Source of the DNA: Xylophilus sp. GOD-11R
GTDB taxonomy: Bacteria > Pseudomonadota > Gammaproteobacteria > Burkholderiales > Burkholderiaceae_C
DNA: 64,000 nt
Direction of reading: 5' to 3'
Assembly (NCBI RefSeq): GCF_033546935.1
Contig: NZ_CP137854.1
Location: 1,922,001-1,986,000 of the forward strand
Below the pieces are notes generated by a model that saw nothing but the letters and a program-made list of their open reading frames with translations, made no database searches and was not told where the DNA came from. A program made the translations under genes and the position numbers. Positions 20,446-30,770 of the stretch are shown piece by piece; within the stretch, counting starts at the first letter, position 1, and each line of letters begins with the position of its first letter.

Positions 20446-21558
20446 ATGTCGATTCGTAACGTTTCCATGGTGGCACGCGCTACCCGTTTTGCCGGCGTTC
20501 TCGCCGCTGCCGCGTGCTTCGTCATGGTCGGCACCACCCATGGTGCGCAAGCAGCCGAGCGTCAAAAAGCGCCGGTTGCCAAGAAGCAGGCTGCCTCGGC
20601 GGCACCTGCGCGCAAGGTCGCGACCACGCGTGCCGCGCCCCGCAAGGCGGTGGCGTCCGGCCGGGTCTCGCAGACCTTCGTGGCCGGTCGCCGCAATGTC
20701 GCGCCTGCACGTGTCGCCTATGTGCCGGCGCGTCCCTCCTATGGTCAGCTGGCCGGACTGCACCAGTCGAGCGACCCGCTCGACCTCAAGTCCAGCGTTG
20801 CCTTCGTGATCGACCAGGACACCAACGAAGTCCTGCTCAGCAAAAACGACAGCGCCATCCTGCCGATCGCCTCCATCACCAAGCTGATGACCGGCACGCT
20901 GATCAGCGAAGCCAAGCTGCCGATGGACGAGTTGATCACCATCACGCAGGACGATGTCGACACCGAGAAGGGCAGCAGTTCGCGCCTGGTGGTGGGCACC
21001 ACGCTCAGCCGCGGCGAAATGCTGCACCTGGCGCTGATGTCCAGTGAGAACCGCGCGGCCCACGCGCTGGGCCGCACCTATCCGGGCGGCCTGACGACTT
21101 TCGTCACGCTGATGAACGCCAAGGCCCGCCAGCTCGGCATGGTCGACACCCACTATGTAGAGCCGACCGGCCTGTCGAGCCGCAACCAGTCGAGCGCACG
21201 CGACCTCGCCACGCTGGTCAACGCGGCCTACCAGGATCCGCTGTTGCGCGAACTCACGACCTCGCCCAACTACACCGTCGACATCGGTCGCCGCACCTTG
21301 CAATACAACAACACCAACCGCCTGGTGAGCAACCCGGCGTGGGAAATCGGCCTGCAGAAGACCGGCTTCATCAACGAGGCCGGTCAGTGTCTGGTGATGC
21401 AGGCCAAGATCGCCGGCCGCAAGCTGATCATGGTGTTTTTGGATTCCGCCGGCCGCCTGAGCCGCGTCGCGGATGCCGAGCGCGTTCGGCGCTGGGTCGA
21501 GAGTTCGTCGGCCGCCGCCGCTTCGTCGGCACTGGCGGGCCGGCCGAACAACGGCTGA
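20446..21558 (+). CDS. pbpG: D-alanyl-D-alanine endopeptidase (penicillin-binding protein 7-like)
   Basis: Periplasmic low-molecular-mass PBP (peptidase S11) that cleaves peptidoglycan cross-links. All three active-site motifs are present: SxxK (S143-ITK), SxN (S200-E-N202) and KTG (305-307). 370 aa. N-terminal signal segment (VLAAAACFVMVGTTHGAQA) followed by a Lys/Ala/Arg-rich, probably disordered linker of about 70 residues before the catalytic domain. ATG chosen 8 bases after CGGAG. Confidence 0.93.
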   Translation: MSIRNVSMVARATRFAGVLAAAACFVMVGTTHGAQAAERQKAPVAKKQAASAAPARKVATTRAAPRKAVASGRVSQTFVAGRRNVAPARVAYVPARPSYGQLAGLHQSSDPLDLKSSVAFVIDQDTNEVLLSKNDSAILPIASITKLMTGTLISEAKLPMDELITITQDDVDTEKGSSSRLVVGTTLSRGEMLHLALMSSENRAAHALGRTYPGGLTTFVTLMNAKARQLGMVDTHYVEPTGLSSRNQSSARDLATLVNAAYQDPLLRELTTSPNYTVDIGRRTLQYNNTNRLVSNPAWEIGLQKTGFINEAGQCLVMQAKIAGRKLIMVFLDSAGRLSRVADAERVRRWVESSSAAAASSALAGRPNNG

Positions 21559-21594
21559 AGCACCGATAAGCGGTCTGCGCCGGTTCATGACAAG

Positions 21595-21615
21595 AGACGC
21601 CCGCGGGCGTCTTTT
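21595..21615 (+). terminator. Intrinsic terminator after pbpG
   Basis: GACGCC (21596-21601), CGCG loop, GGCGTC (21606-21611), then TTTT. The whole is an uninterrupted palindrome. Confidence 0.85.
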
Positions 21616-21720
21616 GCATTTCTGCTTATGCGTTTTACGCAATAAAGTTAAAAAAATCCGTTTGTTCCTGAATTAAGACCAAGCCCGCAGAATGGCGGTC
21701 CATCTATAAGAGGACTCTCC

Positions 21721-22362
21721 ATGGCTACGCTTCGACTTGGCGACACCGTTCCGGATTTCACCCAGGATTCTTCCGTTGGCCCCATCAGCTTCTATGAATG
21801 GGCGGGCAATTCGTGGGTCGTGCTGTTCTCCCATCCGGCTGACTTCACGCCGGTCTGCACCACCGAACTCGGCAAGACGGCTGCGCTGTCGAGCGAATTC
21901 GCCAAGCGGGGCGTGAAGCCGATCGCAGTGAGCGTCGACACCGTCGAATCCCATGGCAAATGGATTCCGGACATCAACGAGACCCAGAACACGGAAGTGA
22001 ACTTTCCGATCCTGGCCGACGCCGATCGCAAGGTCGCCACGCTCTACGACATGATCCACCCCAACGCGCTGGCCAACGCCACCGTGCGCAGCGTGTTCAT
22101 CATCGACCCCAAGCACGTGCTGCGCACCACCTTCACCTACCCGGCGAGCACCGGCCGCAACTTCGACGAGATCCTGCGCGTGATCGATTCGCTGCAGCTC
22201 ACCGACAGCCACAAGGTCGCCACGCCCGCCAACTGGAAAGACGGCGACGACGTCGTCATCGTGCCGAGCATCCAGGATCCGACCGAGCTGGCCGAGCGCT
22301 TCCCCAAGGGCTTCAACCCGGTTCGCCCTTATCTGCGCGTGACGCCCCAGCCCAACCGCTGA
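21721..22362 (+). CDS. 1-Cys peroxiredoxin (Prx6 type)
   Basis: Thiol peroxidase reducing H2O2 and organic peroxides. 213 aa with the peroxidatic cysteine in DFTPVCTTELG (C46) and the long C-terminal extension typical of Prx6 (WKDGDDVVIVPSIQDPTELAERFPKGF). No resolving Cys is seen. Good ribosome-binding site (AAGAGGA). The upstream 100 bases are AT-rich and include TATAAG at 21705, suggesting its own promoter. Its position next to sulfate uptake genes fits oxidative and sulfur stress responses. Confidence 0.92.
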   Translation: MATLRLGDTVPDFTQDSSVGPISFYEWAGNSWVVLFSHPADFTPVCTTELGKTAALSSEFAKRGVKPIAVSVDTVESHGKWIPDINETQNTEVNFPILADADRKVATLYDMIHPNALANATVRSVFIIDPKHVLRTTFTYPASTGRNFDEILRVIDSLQLTDSHKVATPANWKDGDDVVIVPSIQDPTELAERFPKGFNPVRPYLRVTPQPNR

Positions 22363-22451
22363 TCCACAACGGCCTGTCGGCCATCACGGCCGGCGCGCCT
22401 CGCCTGGCGCGCCCGCTTTCTCTACGCTCCTTTGTTGAAAACGCTTTCCGC

Positions 22452-23447
22452 ATGAACTCCCGCCTCAAGGCCGCCCTCGCCGCCGCCGCATTCCTGGCCT
22501 CCGCCGCCGTTTCGGCGCAGACGCTGCTCAATGCCTCCTACGACGTCGCGCGCGAGTTCTACAAGGACTACAACGCCGCTTTCATCGCCCACTACAAGCA
22601 GACGACCGGCAAGGACGTGAAGATCGACCAGTCGCACGGCGGCTCCAGCGCGCAGGCCCGCGCGGTGGCCGACGGCCTCGACGCGGACGTGGTGACGATG
22701 AACACCTCGACCGACATCGACTTCCTGGCCGAGCGCGGCGTCGTCGCCAAGGACTGGAACAAGCGCTTCCCCGAAAACGCATCGCCCACCACGTCCACCA
22801 TGCTGTTCCTCACCCGCAACGGCAATCCCAAGAACATCAAGGACTGGGACGACCTGATCAAGCCGGGCATCCAGGTGGTGGTGGTCAACCCCAAGACCGG
22901 CGGCAACGGCCGCTATGCCTATCTGGCAGCCTGGGGCTACATCAAGAAAAAGGGCGGCAGCGATGCGCAGGCCGCCGAGTTCGTCGGCAAGCTCTACAAG
23001 AACGTGCCGGTGCTGGGCAAGGGCGGCCGCGACGCGACCACCACCTTCCTGCAGCGCAATATCGGCGACGTGCTGATCACCTTCGAATCGGAGGTCGTGT
23101 CCATCAACCGCGAGTTCGGCGACGGCAAGGTGGATGCGGTCTATCCGTCGGCCAGCATCGTGGCCGAGAACCCGGTGGCGGTGGTGGAGCGCACGGTGGC
23201 CAAGAAGGGCACCGGCGAGGTGGCCAAGGCCTACCTGTCGTGGCTCTACTCCGACGAGGCACAGGAGATCGCCGTCAAGCATGCGCTGCGTCCGCGCTCG
23301 CAGGCCATCCTGAAGAAGCACGCCGATGTGTTCAAGCCGATCCAGCTGTTCACGGTGCAGGAACTGTTCGGCAGCCTCGGCGAAGCGCAGAAGGTGCACT
23401 TCAACGACGGCGGCCAGTTCGACAAGCTCTACACCGTCGGCCGCTGA
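22452..23447 (+). CDS. sbp: Sulfate ABC transporter periplasmic substrate-binding protein
   Basis: Captures sulfate (or thiosulfate) in the periplasm for CysTWA. 331 aa with signal peptide ([15 protein letters not shown]). Family blocks [53 protein letters not shown] and [10 protein letters not shown]. Overall sequence looks closer to E. coli Sbp than to CysP. The DATTTFL and [12 protein letters not shown] segments are conserved in both. First gene of the sbp-cysT-cysW-cysA cluster. Confidence 0.92.
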   Translation: MNSRLKAALAAAAFLASAAVSAQTLLNASYDVAREFYKDYNAAFIAHYKQTTGKDVKIDQSHGGSSAQARAVADGLDADVVTMNTSTDIDFLAERGVVAKDWNKRFPENASPTTSTMLFLTRNGNPKNIKDWDDLIKPGIQVVVVNPKTGGNGRYAYLAAWGYIKKKGGSDAQAAEFVGKLYKNVPVLGKGGRDATTTFLQRNIGDVLITFESEVVSINREFGDGKVDAVYPSASIVAENPVAVVERTVAKKGTGEVAKAYLSWLYSDEAQEIAVKHALRPRSQAILKKHADVFKPIQLFTVQELFGSLGEAQKVHFNDGGQFDKLYTVGR

Positions 23448-23469
23448 GCGTCGGTCCATCGACACCCCC

Positions 23470-24318
23470 ATGTCCACCGCGCCGATCCGCCGTAAGGGCG
23501 GCACGCGCGTGCTGCCGGGCTTCAACCTGACGCTCGGCTACACGCTTTTCTACCTCTGCCTCATCGTGCTGATTCCCCTGTCGGCGCTGGTGCTGCGCAG
23601 CTTCAGCCTGAGCGCCGAACAGTTCTGGGCGGCGGTGGCGTCGCCCCGGGTGCTGGCCGCCTACCGGCTGACCTTCGGCGCGTCGTTGATCGCCGCGCTG
23701 GTCAACCTGGTTTTTGGCCTGCTGCTGGCCTGGGTGCTGGTGCGCTATCCATTTCCAGGCAAGAAGATCGTCGACGCGCTGGTCGACCTGCCGTTTGCGT
23801 TGCCGACGGCGGTGGCCGGCATCTCGCTGACCGCGCTGCTCGCCGGCAACGGCTGGGTCGGGCAGTACCTGGAGCCAATGGGCATCAAGCTGGCGTTCAC
23901 GCCGGCGGGCGTGGTCATCGCGCTGATCTTCATCGGTATTCCGTTCGTGGTGCGCACGGTGCAGCCGGTGCTCGAAGACACCGAGAAGGAGCTCGAAGAA
24001 GCCGCCACCTGCCTGGGCGCGACGCGCCTGCAGACCTTCACCAAGGTGATCCTGCCGTCCATCGCGCCGGCGCTGCTCACCGGTTTTGCGATGGCGTTTG
24101 CCCGCGCGATCGGCGAATACGGCTCGGTCATCTTCATCGCCGGCAACATGCCCATGATTTCCGAGATCACGCCGCTCATCATCATCGGCAAGCTGGAGCA
24201 GTACGACTACGCGGGCGCCACGGCGGTCGCGGTGGTGATGCTGGCCATTTCCTTCATCCTGCTGCTGGTCATCAACGGCCTGCAGGCCTGGCAGCGCCGA
24301 CGCGCGGGGATGTCCTGA
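23470..24318 (+). CDS. cysT: Sulfate/thiosulfate ABC transporter permease CysT
   Basis: One of two inner-membrane permeases of the sulfate importer. 282 aa with about six hydrophobic helices and the ABC-permease EAA loop ([30 protein letters not shown]). The start at [11 protein letters not shown] follows the sbp stop by 22 bases; no strong ribosome-binding site is seen there, which may mean coupling to sbp. Confidence 0.94.
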   Translation: MSTAPIRRKGGTRVLPGFNLTLGYTLFYLCLIVLIPLSALVLRSFSLSAEQFWAAVASPRVLAAYRLTFGASLIAALVNLVFGLLLAWVLVRYPFPGKKIVDALVDLPFALPTAVAGISLTALLAGNGWVGQYLEPMGIKLAFTPAGVVIALIFIGIPFVVRTVQPVLEDTEKELEEAATCLGATRLQTFTKVILPSIAPALLTGFAMAFARAIGEYGSVIFIAGNMPMISEITPLIIIGKLEQYDYAGATAVAVVMLAISFILLLVINGLQAWQRRRAGMS

Positions 24319-24319
24319 C

Positions 24320-25225
24320 ATGAGCGCTTCCAAGATTCCATCGCGGCGGCCGGTCACCACCGAGTCGCCCTGGGTGCGGCGCACGCTCATCGGCATTGCG
24401 CTGGTGTTCCTGTTCCTGTTCCTGTTGCTGCCGCTGGCAGCTGTGTTCACCGAGGCGTTGCGCAAGGGCTTCGACGCCTACCTGGCGGCGCTGCAGGAAC
24501 CCGACGCCTGGGCTGCCATACGTCTCACGCTGTTGACGGCCGTCATCGCGGTGCCGCTCAACCTGGTCTTCGGCGTGGCGGCGGCCTGGTGCATCGCCAA
24601 GTTCGAGTTCCGCGGCAAGGCCTTCCTCACCACGCTGATCGACCTGCCGTTCTCGGTGTCGCCGGTGGTCGCGGGCCTGATGTACGTGCTGGTGTTCGGC
24701 GCCAACGGCTGGTTCGGCAGCTGGCTGTCGGACCACGACATCAAGATCATCTTCGCCGTGCCCGGCATCGTGCTGGCGACCGTCTTCGTCACCTTTCCCT
24801 TTATCGCGCGGGAGCTGATCCCGCTGATGCAGGCGCAAGGCACGGACGAGGAGCAGGCCGCCATCGTGCTGGGGGCCACCGGCTGGCAGACCTTTTGGCA
24901 CGTGACCCTGCCCAACATCAAGTGGGGCCTGGTCTACGGCGTGATCCTGTGCAATGCGCGGGCCATGGGTGAGTTCGGTGCGGTGTCGGTGGTGTCGGGC
25001 CATATCCGTGGCCAGACCAACACCATGCCGCTGCACGTCGAGATCCTCTACAACGAATACCAGTCGGTTGCCGCCTTCGCGGTCGCCTCGCTGCTGGCGT
25101 TGCTGGCGCTGGTCACGCTGGTGATCAAGTCGATCGTGGAATGGCGCAGCGAGCGCGAACGCGCCGCGGCCGACCTGCCGCCCGAGAAACCGCCGACGCT
25201 GCCGGTGCCCGGCGCCGTCCGCTGA
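24320..25225 (+). CDS. cysW: Sulfate/thiosulfate ABC transporter permease CysW
   Basis: Second permease subunit, 301 aa. EAA-loop region [29 protein letters not shown] and the conserved [36 protein letters not shown] block are present. Starts one base after the cysT stop, so coupled translation is likely. The C-terminal 25 residues are charged and Pro-rich. Confidence 0.94.
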   Translation: MSASKIPSRRPVTTESPWVRRTLIGIALVFLFLFLLLPLAAVFTEALRKGFDAYLAALQEPDAWAAIRLTLLTAVIAVPLNLVFGVAAAWCIAKFEFRGKAFLTTLIDLPFSVSPVVAGLMYVLVFGANGWFGSWLSDHDIKIIFAVPGIVLATVFVTFPFIARELIPLMQAQGTDEEQAAIVLGATGWQTFWHVTLPNIKWGLVYGVILCNARAMGEFGAVSVVSGHIRGQTNTMPLHVEILYNEYQSVAAFAVASLLALLALVTLVIKSIVEWRSERERAAADLPPEKPPTLPVPGAVR

Positions 25226-25241
25226 GAAAGACAGAGCAAAC

Positions 25242-26348
25242 ATGAGCATCGAAATCCGCAACGTCAACAAGCAGTTCGGCGACTTCCACGCGCTGCGCGA
25301 CGTCAGCCTGGACATCGCCTCGGGCGAACTGATCGCGCTGCTCGGCCCCTCGGGCTGCGGCAAGACGACCCTGCTGCGCATCATCGCCGGCCTGGAAAGC
25401 GCCGACGCCGGCAGCATCCTGTTCTCGGGCGAAGACACCACCGATGTCCACGTGCGCGAGCGCCAGGTGGGCTTCGTGTTCCAGCACTACGCGTTGTTCC
25501 GTCACATGACGGTGTTCGAAAACGTTGCCTTCGGTCTGCGCGTCAAGCCGCGCAACCAGCGGCCGAGCGAAGCGCAGATCAAGGAAAAGGTTCATTCGCT
25601 GCTGAATCTGGTGCAGCTCGACTGGCTGGCCGATCGTTATCCGGCGCAGCTCTCCGGCGGCCAGCGGCAGCGCATCGCCCTGGCGCGTGCGCTGGCGGTC
25701 GAGCCCAAGGTGCTGCTGCTCGACGAGCCCTTCGGCGCGCTCGATGCCAAGGTGCGCAAGGAACTGCGCCGCTGGCTGCGCCGGCTGCACGACGAGTTGC
25801 ATGTCACCAGCATCTTCGTCACCCACGACCAGGAAGAGGCGCTGGAAGTGGCCGACCGGGTGGTGCTGATGAACGGCGGCCGGGTGGAGCAGAGCGGCTC
25901 GCCGCAAGAGGTCTGGGACCATCCGGCCAGCCCCTTCGTGTATGGCTTCCTGGGTGATGTGAACCTGTTTCACGGCCGCGCCGACCAGGGCCGGGTGAGC
26001 TTCGAGGGCGTGAACCTGGAGGCGCCGGAGCATGCGGAGGCCAGCGACCAGCGCGCCTTCGCCTATGTGCGGCCGCACGACTTGGAAGTGCAGGCTTATT
26101 ACCCCGACGCGGTTGGCGAATCGCACGGTGGCATCCTGGCTACGCTCGAGCGTGCCATCGTGGTCGGCCCGATCGCGCGGTTGGAGCTCGCACCGACGCA
26201 GCCGCAGTCGGGCGAGGGTGGCGACACGCCGGCCATCATCGAGGCCCAGTTGCCGGCCGAGCAATACCGTGCACTCGGCCTGAGCGAAGGCCAGACGGTG
26301 CTGGTCACGCCACGCCGCGCACGGGTCTTCGTGGACGACAAGCGCTGA
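25242..26348 (+). CDS. cysA: Sulfate/thiosulfate ABC transporter ATPase CysA
   Basis: ATP-binding subunit of the sulfate importer. 368 aa: Walker A GPSGCGKT (35-42), signature LSGGQRQR, Walker B LLLDEP and switch His in VTHDQEEAL. The C-terminal TOBE-like domain (about 240-368) includes VRPHDLEVQ. Good ribosome-binding site (AGAGCAAAC region). Last gene of the cluster. Confidence 0.95.
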   Translation: MSIEIRNVNKQFGDFHALRDVSLDIASGELIALLGPSGCGKTTLLRIIAGLESADAGSILFSGEDTTDVHVRERQVGFVFQHYALFRHMTVFENVAFGLRVKPRNQRPSEAQIKEKVHSLLNLVQLDWLADRYPAQLSGGQRQRIALARALAVEPKVLLLDEPFGALDAKVRKELRRWLRRLHDELHVTSIFVTHDQEEALEVADRVVLMNGGRVEQSGSPQEVWDHPASPFVYGFLGDVNLFHGRADQGRVSFEGVNLEAPEHAEASDQRAFAYVRPHDLEVQAYYPDAVGESHGGILATLERAIVVGPIARLELAPTQPQSGEGGDTPAIIEAQLPAEQYRALGLSEGQTVLVTPRRARVFVDDKR

Positions 26349-26469
26349 GGCCGCGCAGGCCACAATAAGGCCCTGACCGGCTCGGCGAGGCCGGCGGGGC
26401 GGAACCAATCCGGGGGCCGCCGCACCAATGGCAGGGCGACCGCAGTGGCGCCGGAGGAAACCAATCGTG

Positions 26470-26988
26470 ATGAGTATTTTCGGCGCGCAACCGCGCAAGG
26501 TCCTGGCGCTGGTCTGCGCCGCATGCGTGGCCATGCTGGCTTTCGGCCTGTACCTGCAACATGTCGTGGGACTGGAGCCTTGCCCCATGTGCATCGTGCA
26601 GCGCTACGCGCTGATCCTGCTGGCGGTGTTCGCCTTCGTCGGTGCCTTGCTGGCTGGCAACGGCGGGCGCAAGACGCTGGCTTTTCTGGGCCTGCTGACC
26701 GCCGGCTTCGGCGCCTTCGTCGCGGCGCGCCAGAGCTTTCTGCAGTGGTATCCGCCGGAGTTCGCATCGTGCGGCCGTGACTTCTACGGAATGATCGAAA
26801 CCTTTCCGCTGCAGCGCGCCATTCCCATGATCTTCAAGGGCAGCGGCGACTGCACCGCGATCGATTGGACCTTCCTCGGCGGCTCCATCGCCAACTGGTC
26901 GTTCGTATGCTTCGTGGTCCTGGGCCTGGTGCTGTTGGCCGTGCTCGTGACGCCGGCCCGCCGCCCGCGCCGCGTCGGCGACCGATAA
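26470..26988 (+). CDS. dsbB: Disulfide bond formation protein B
   Basis: Inner-membrane oxidase that re-oxidises periplasmic DsbA and passes electrons to quinone. 172 aa, four helices. First redox pair is CPMC (C38, C41), second pair C101 and C128; the quinone-site Arg in QRYALIL is present. ATG chosen after GGAGGAAA; a GTG immediately upstream is possible. Confidence 0.92.
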   Translation: MSIFGAQPRKVLALVCAACVAMLAFGLYLQHVVGLEPCPMCIVQRYALILLAVFAFVGALLAGNGGRKTLAFLGLLTAGFGAFVAARQSFLQWYPPEFASCGRDFYGMIETFPLQRAIPMIFKGSGDCTAIDWTFLGGSIANWSFVCFVVLGLVLLAVLVTPARRPRRVGDR

Positions 26989-27144
26989 GGACCCGGGCCG
27001 CCGCTACGAGCGGCGGCGCCTGAGGCTCGAAACATTCGTGATCGGGCAAGCCGGGCAGGCATCCTTGGCTGCATCGGATCTGCGCCACGGTGACGACTCG
27101 CTGACGTGACTCCGGAGCGCGCCGAAAAGCGCTCCGCGCCGCCT
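26989..27144. other. Convergent gap between dsbB and argA with two hairpins
   Basis: 156 bases with no supported gene. A hairpin GCCGCCGCT/AGCGGCGGC near 26999-27019 lies after dsbB, and GGAGCGC (27114-27120)/GCGCTCC (27129-27135) just after argA. Both may be terminators although neither has a T-run. Confidence 0.5.
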
Positions 27145-28494
27145 TCAGGCCAGCTTCTTCACCAGCACCTGGCTCTTGCGATCCCAGTTGTATTTGCGCT
27201 TGCGAGCCTCGGGCAGCCAGTCGGGCTCCACCGGCTGGAAGCCCCGCTTGATGAACCAGTGCATGGTGCGTGTGGTCAGCACGAAGATGCTGGTCAGGCC
27301 CATGGAGCGGGCGCGCTGCTCGATGCGGCGCAACACCTTCTCGCCGTCGCCCTGGCCCTGGCTGAGCGGCGACACCGTCAGCGCCGCCATCTCGGCGGTG
27401 CGTGCGTCCGGATAGGGATACAGCGCGGCGCAGGCGAAGATCACGCCGTCGTGTTCGAGCACCGTGTACTGGTCGGCATCGCGTTCGATCTCGGTGCGGT
27501 CGCGCTTGACCAGCGTGCCGTCGCGCTCGAAGGGTTCGATCAACTGCAGGATGCCGCCCACGTCGTCGGCCGTGGCCTGGCGCAGTTCCTCGAGCTTCTC
27601 GTCGATCACCATGGTGCCGATGCCGTCGTGTACGTACACCTCCAGCAGCAGCGAGCCGTCGACCGCGAACGGAATGATGTGGTTGCGCTCCACGCCGGCC
27701 TTGCAGGCGCGCACGCAATGCTGCAGGTAGAAGGCGACGTCGCTCGGCTGCTGGGGTTGAGGCAATTGGGCCAGCAGGGCCTCGGCGGCGGCCAGCGGCA
27801 TCTCGGTGTCGATCGGGTTGTCGTCGCTCGCGGGCTCGGAGGGCTGCATGCGCACGCCGGGCACCTCGGTCATGAAGATCAGCTTGTCGGCCTGCAGCTC
27901 GATCGCCACGCTGGTCGCGACCTCTTCCATGGTCAGGTTGAAGGCCTCGCCGGTCGGTGAAAAACCGAAGGGCGAGAGCAGCACCATGGCGCCCATGTCG
28001 ATGCAGCGCAGCAGGGCCTCGGTGTCGACCTTGCGCACCAGGCCCGAATGCTTGAAGTCGACCCCGTCCACGATGCCGACCGGCCGCGCGGTGATGAAGT
28101 TGCCCGACACCACCCGCACCTGCGCGCCCGCCATCGGCGTGTTGGGCAGGCCCTGGCTGAATGCTGCCTCGATCTCGTAGCGCAACTGGCCGGCCGCTTC
28201 CTGGGCGCAGTCGAGCGCCACGCTGTCGGTGATGCGCATGCCGTGCGAGTAGCGCGCTTCGTGGCCCTTGGCGGCCAGCTGTTCGTTGACCTGCGGCCGA
28301 AAGCCGTGCACCAGCACCACCTTCACGCCCATGGACTGGATCAGCGCGATGTCCTGCGCGATGGCCGGTAGCTTGCCGGCGGCGATGGCCTCGCCCGCCA
28401 CCGCCACCACGAAGGTCTTGCCCCGGTGCATGTGGATGTAGGGCGCCACCGAACGGAACCAGGGCACGAAGGTGAAATTGAAGACGGCGGACAT
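27145..28494 (-). CDS. argA: Amino-acid N-acetyltransferase (N-acetylglutamate synthase)
   Basis: Acetylates glutamate with acetyl-CoA, the first step of arginine synthesis. Classical two-domain ArgA, 449 aa. N-terminal amino-acid-kinase-like regulatory domain (FVVAVAGEAI, VLVHGFRPQVNEQL, LLSPFGFSPTGEAFNL) where arginine feedback acts. C-terminal GNAT domain (AALTVSPLSQGQGDGEKVLRRIEQRARSMGLTSIFVLT) binds acetyl-CoA. Start MSAVFNFTFVPWFRSVAPYI matches the family N-terminus. Confidence 0.95.
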   Translation of the reverse strand: MSAVFNFTFVPWFRSVAPYIHMHRGKTFVVAVAGEAIAAGKLPAIAQDIALIQSMGVKVVLVHGFRPQVNEQLAAKGHEARYSHGMRITDSVALDCAQEAAGQLRYEIEAAFSQGLPNTPMAGAQVRVVSGNFITARPVGIVDGVDFKHSGLVRKVDTEALLRCIDMGAMVLLSPFGFSPTGEAFNLTMEEVATSVAIELQADKLIFMTEVPGVRMQPSEPASDDNPIDTEMPLAAAEALLAQLPQPQQPSDVAFYLQHCVRACKAGVERNHIIPFAVDGSLLLEVYVHDGIGTMVIDEKLEELRQATADDVGGILQLIEPFERDGTLVKRDRTEIERDADQYTVLEHDGVIFACAALYPYPDARTAEMAALTVSPLSQGQGDGEKVLRRIEQRARSMGLTSIFVLTTRTMHWFIKRGFQPVEPDWLPEARKRKYNWDRKSQVLVKKLA

Positions 28495-28531
28495 GGAGCG
28501 GCGCAGGGCGGGGCAGGTGGGCAGGCCGGCA

Positions 28532-30571
28532 TCATAAAGGTGGTGCCGCCGGGCCCGGGGCTGCCTGCGGCGCGGACTCCGCCCGCTGCCGAAAAGCCGC
28601 GAGCCGTTGCGCGAAGGGCGCGAGCACCAGGCCGTCGTCGGGCAGGGTGGCGTCGGCCTCGCTCGGCGGCGCCAGCGACAGGCCGCTGGCCTGCAGTAGC
28701 GCCACCATGTCGGCCGGCTCTATGGACCCCCGCGCTAGCAAGGTGTCCACCATACGGCCCAGGACTTCGCGCTGCTCCTGCAGCAGTTCCAGGCCGCGCC
28801 GGTATTGCTGTTGCAGCAGCACCTCGATGGCCCAGTCGGTGGGTGTGATGTCGGTGTTGATGTCGGCATTGGCTTCCATCGTCACGTCGGTGCGGGAAAG
28901 GCGCGAGCTGAAGCCGTGGCGCCGTACGTGTTTGGCAGCATCCGCCGTGACCTGACGGATGTCCTGTTCGGCGCCGGTGGTGCAAGTCATGTCACCGAAG
29001 ACCAGCTCTTCGGCGGCGCGCCCGGCCAAGCCGACGCACATCATGTCGACCGCGTTCTGCCGGGTGGTGACCTTGCGGCGCGAGAAGCTGTTGTAGCCGC
29101 CCTCGTAGGAGGCGATGTTGATCCTGACCTCCTGCGGTGCATGGCCGAACAGCAGGCAGTACACCAACGCGTGGCCCGCCTCGTGCACCGCCAGCAGCGC
29201 ACGCAAATCGGCATTGGAGCGCTGGCGTAGCCGACTCAGCTCCAGCGCTACCGGAAGGGTGGTTTCCACCGGCCCCCCCGGCCCCCGTCCGCGCACCAGC
29301 AGGTGCCGGCGGGAGGGCGCCACACCGATGGAAAACGGCTGGTCCGTCGGCAGACCTTGTTCAAGTACCCACAGCGCCGCCTTGACCAGATTTGCGCTCA
29401 GGATGGAATGGATCGACGAGAACAGCGGGCGCGTACCCTGCGCCGGGAACACGCCGTTGGCATAGAGCTCATCGAGCAAGTCCTGGCCGAGCACGAAGCG
29501 TACGCGGCATTGCGCGGCGATATCTCCCAGGTAACTTTCGCATTGCTGGCGGATCAGGCGTTGGTAGGTGGCCTTGCCGAGCGACGGATACACCACGTGC
29601 TCGTTGCCGAGCCGTGCGATCTGCTCGGGCTTGAAGCGGTCGGCAAGCGCTTTTTTCACGTCGATCAGCGACAGCTGGCGTGTGAGCCGGTGAAAGATGT
29701 CGGCGTTGGTGTCGCTGTCGGCCACACGCTGCGCGGTCTCCTGGTACATCTCGTCGAGGTTGCCGCACACGAAGACCAACAGCCGGCTGTAATCGGTCTC
29801 CCAGGTCTGGGCGGACGCCTGGAACTGCTGGAAGAGCGCCTGCACTTTCGTCGACGGCCATTGCATGATTTCGGCGAGCGGCTCGCGCAGCTTGAGCATG
29901 CGTTTCAGTTCCTGGGCATCGTAGGCATCGAGCTGAAATCGCAACGGCGGCTTGCCCGCTCTCGTCGCTTCCTCGCCGTCTTCGCGTTCCTCCTTGTAGA
30001 TGGCGTTGGCCAGCATGCGCTCGACGTTGGCCAGGGAGCTCAGCGCCGGCGGCAGCCGGCCGTCGGACAGCAGCGTCCACACGTCCTGGTAGCGTTCCAC
30101 CTTCACGTCGTCGCCCTTGGGGTGGATGGTGCGAAAGCGCTGGAATTCGTCGAGCACCAGCATGCCGGGCGAGCCCTCCACGATGCTCGACTCGCCCAGC
30201 AGGGCCGAGATGGTCGAAACCCGGAATGCCGCGCCGTGGCTGAAGCCGTCCATCTGCACTTCCACGAAACGGTCGTAGAAGTCGAGCAGCTGCGCCAGGC
30301 GCCGGGTGAGCTGGGTCTTGCCGGTGCCGGTGAGGCCCCAGAGGCAGACGATGACCGGGCGCCGGATCAGCTGCGGCCACACATACCAGGCGCGCACCGC
30401 GTCGATCACGCGGTCGATCACCTCGTCGATGCCGAACAGCTCCTGCTTCAGCTGCGCCGCGACCTTCGCCAGCACCTGCTGGCGCGCGGTGAGTTCGGCG
30501 ATGTCGGCACGGCCTGGGTCGTTGGACGTGGGGATCGGCGCGATGGTGCTGTCGGTGACCGGAACGGACAT
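28532..30571 (-). CDS. Clp-like AAA+ ATPase fused to an M41 (FtsH-type) zinc metallopeptidase
   Basis: 679 aa, apparently cytosolic with no membrane segment. AAA+ part about 45-400: Walker A GLTGTGKT (79-86), Walker B LVLDEF (138-142), sensor-1 Asn in FVCGNLD, sensor-2 Arg in GTRPLF (R381), of the ClpA/ClpX/HslU kind. Peptidase part about 455-630: HEAGH zinc site (463-467), third ligand candidate D537 in GAEQDIRQ, and the FtsH-like GLAGRAAEELVFGD. True FtsH has two N-terminal helices and a different AAA module, so this is a separate architecture. Start set by AGGAGG 7 bases before ATG. Substrate unknown. Confidence 0.88.
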   Translation of the reverse strand: MSVPVTDSTIAPIPTSNDPGRADIAELTARQQVLAKVAAQLKQELFGIDEVIDRVIDAVRAWYVWPQLIRRPVIVCLWGLTGTGKTQLTRRLAQLLDFYDRFVEVQMDGFSHGAAFRVSTISALLGESSIVEGSPGMLVLDEFQRFRTIHPKGDDVKVERYQDVWTLLSDGRLPPALSSLANVERMLANAIYKEEREDGEEATRAGKPPLRFQLDAYDAQELKRMLKLREPLAEIMQWPSTKVQALFQQFQASAQTWETDYSRLLVFVCGNLDEMYQETAQRVADSDTNADIFHRLTRQLSLIDVKKALADRFKPEQIARLGNEHVVYPSLGKATYQRLIRQQCESYLGDIAAQCRVRFVLGQDLLDELYANGVFPAQGTRPLFSSIHSILSANLVKAALWVLEQGLPTDQPFSIGVAPSRRHLLVRGRGPGGPVETTLPVALELSRLRQRSNADLRALLAVHEAGHALVYCLLFGHAPQEVRINIASYEGGYNSFSRRKVTTRQNAVDMMCVGLAGRAAEELVFGDMTCTTGAEQDIRQVTADAAKHVRRHGFSSRLSRTDVTMEANADINTDITPTDWAIEVLLQQQYRRGLELLQEQREVLGRMVDTLLARGSIEPADMVALLQASGLSLAPPSEADATLPDDGLVLAPFAQRLAAFRQRAESAPQAAPGPAAPPL

Positions 30572-30770
30572 GCAAAATACCTCCTGGTGGGTCGGCGTGA
30601 AATGGAGTGGCCGTGCGCATAGGCAGGCCCATTTCGATTTTGCGGACCGCCCAGGTGTCGGCGTCACCTTCGCCATGGAGCGAACGGACCGGTCATGTCC
30701 CCGCGCGCCCCTGGTAGGACTCACCCCCGGCGGGCGGCGGCGGCGCCATGTTTGGATAATCCACCCCCTT

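Noticed and set aside
22391..22413. Two GGCGCGCC octamers between the peroxiredoxin and sbp genes
   Set aside because: They can pair as a hairpin, but there is no T-run and no spacing typical of an operator; probably chance in GC-rich DNA.
26834..27718. Minus-strand frame across dsbB-argA with the CSQGCLPGLPDHEC cysteine motif
   Set aside because: Looks tempting as a small metal-binding protein, but the rest of the frame is a shadow of argA and no independent start with a ribosome-binding site is present.
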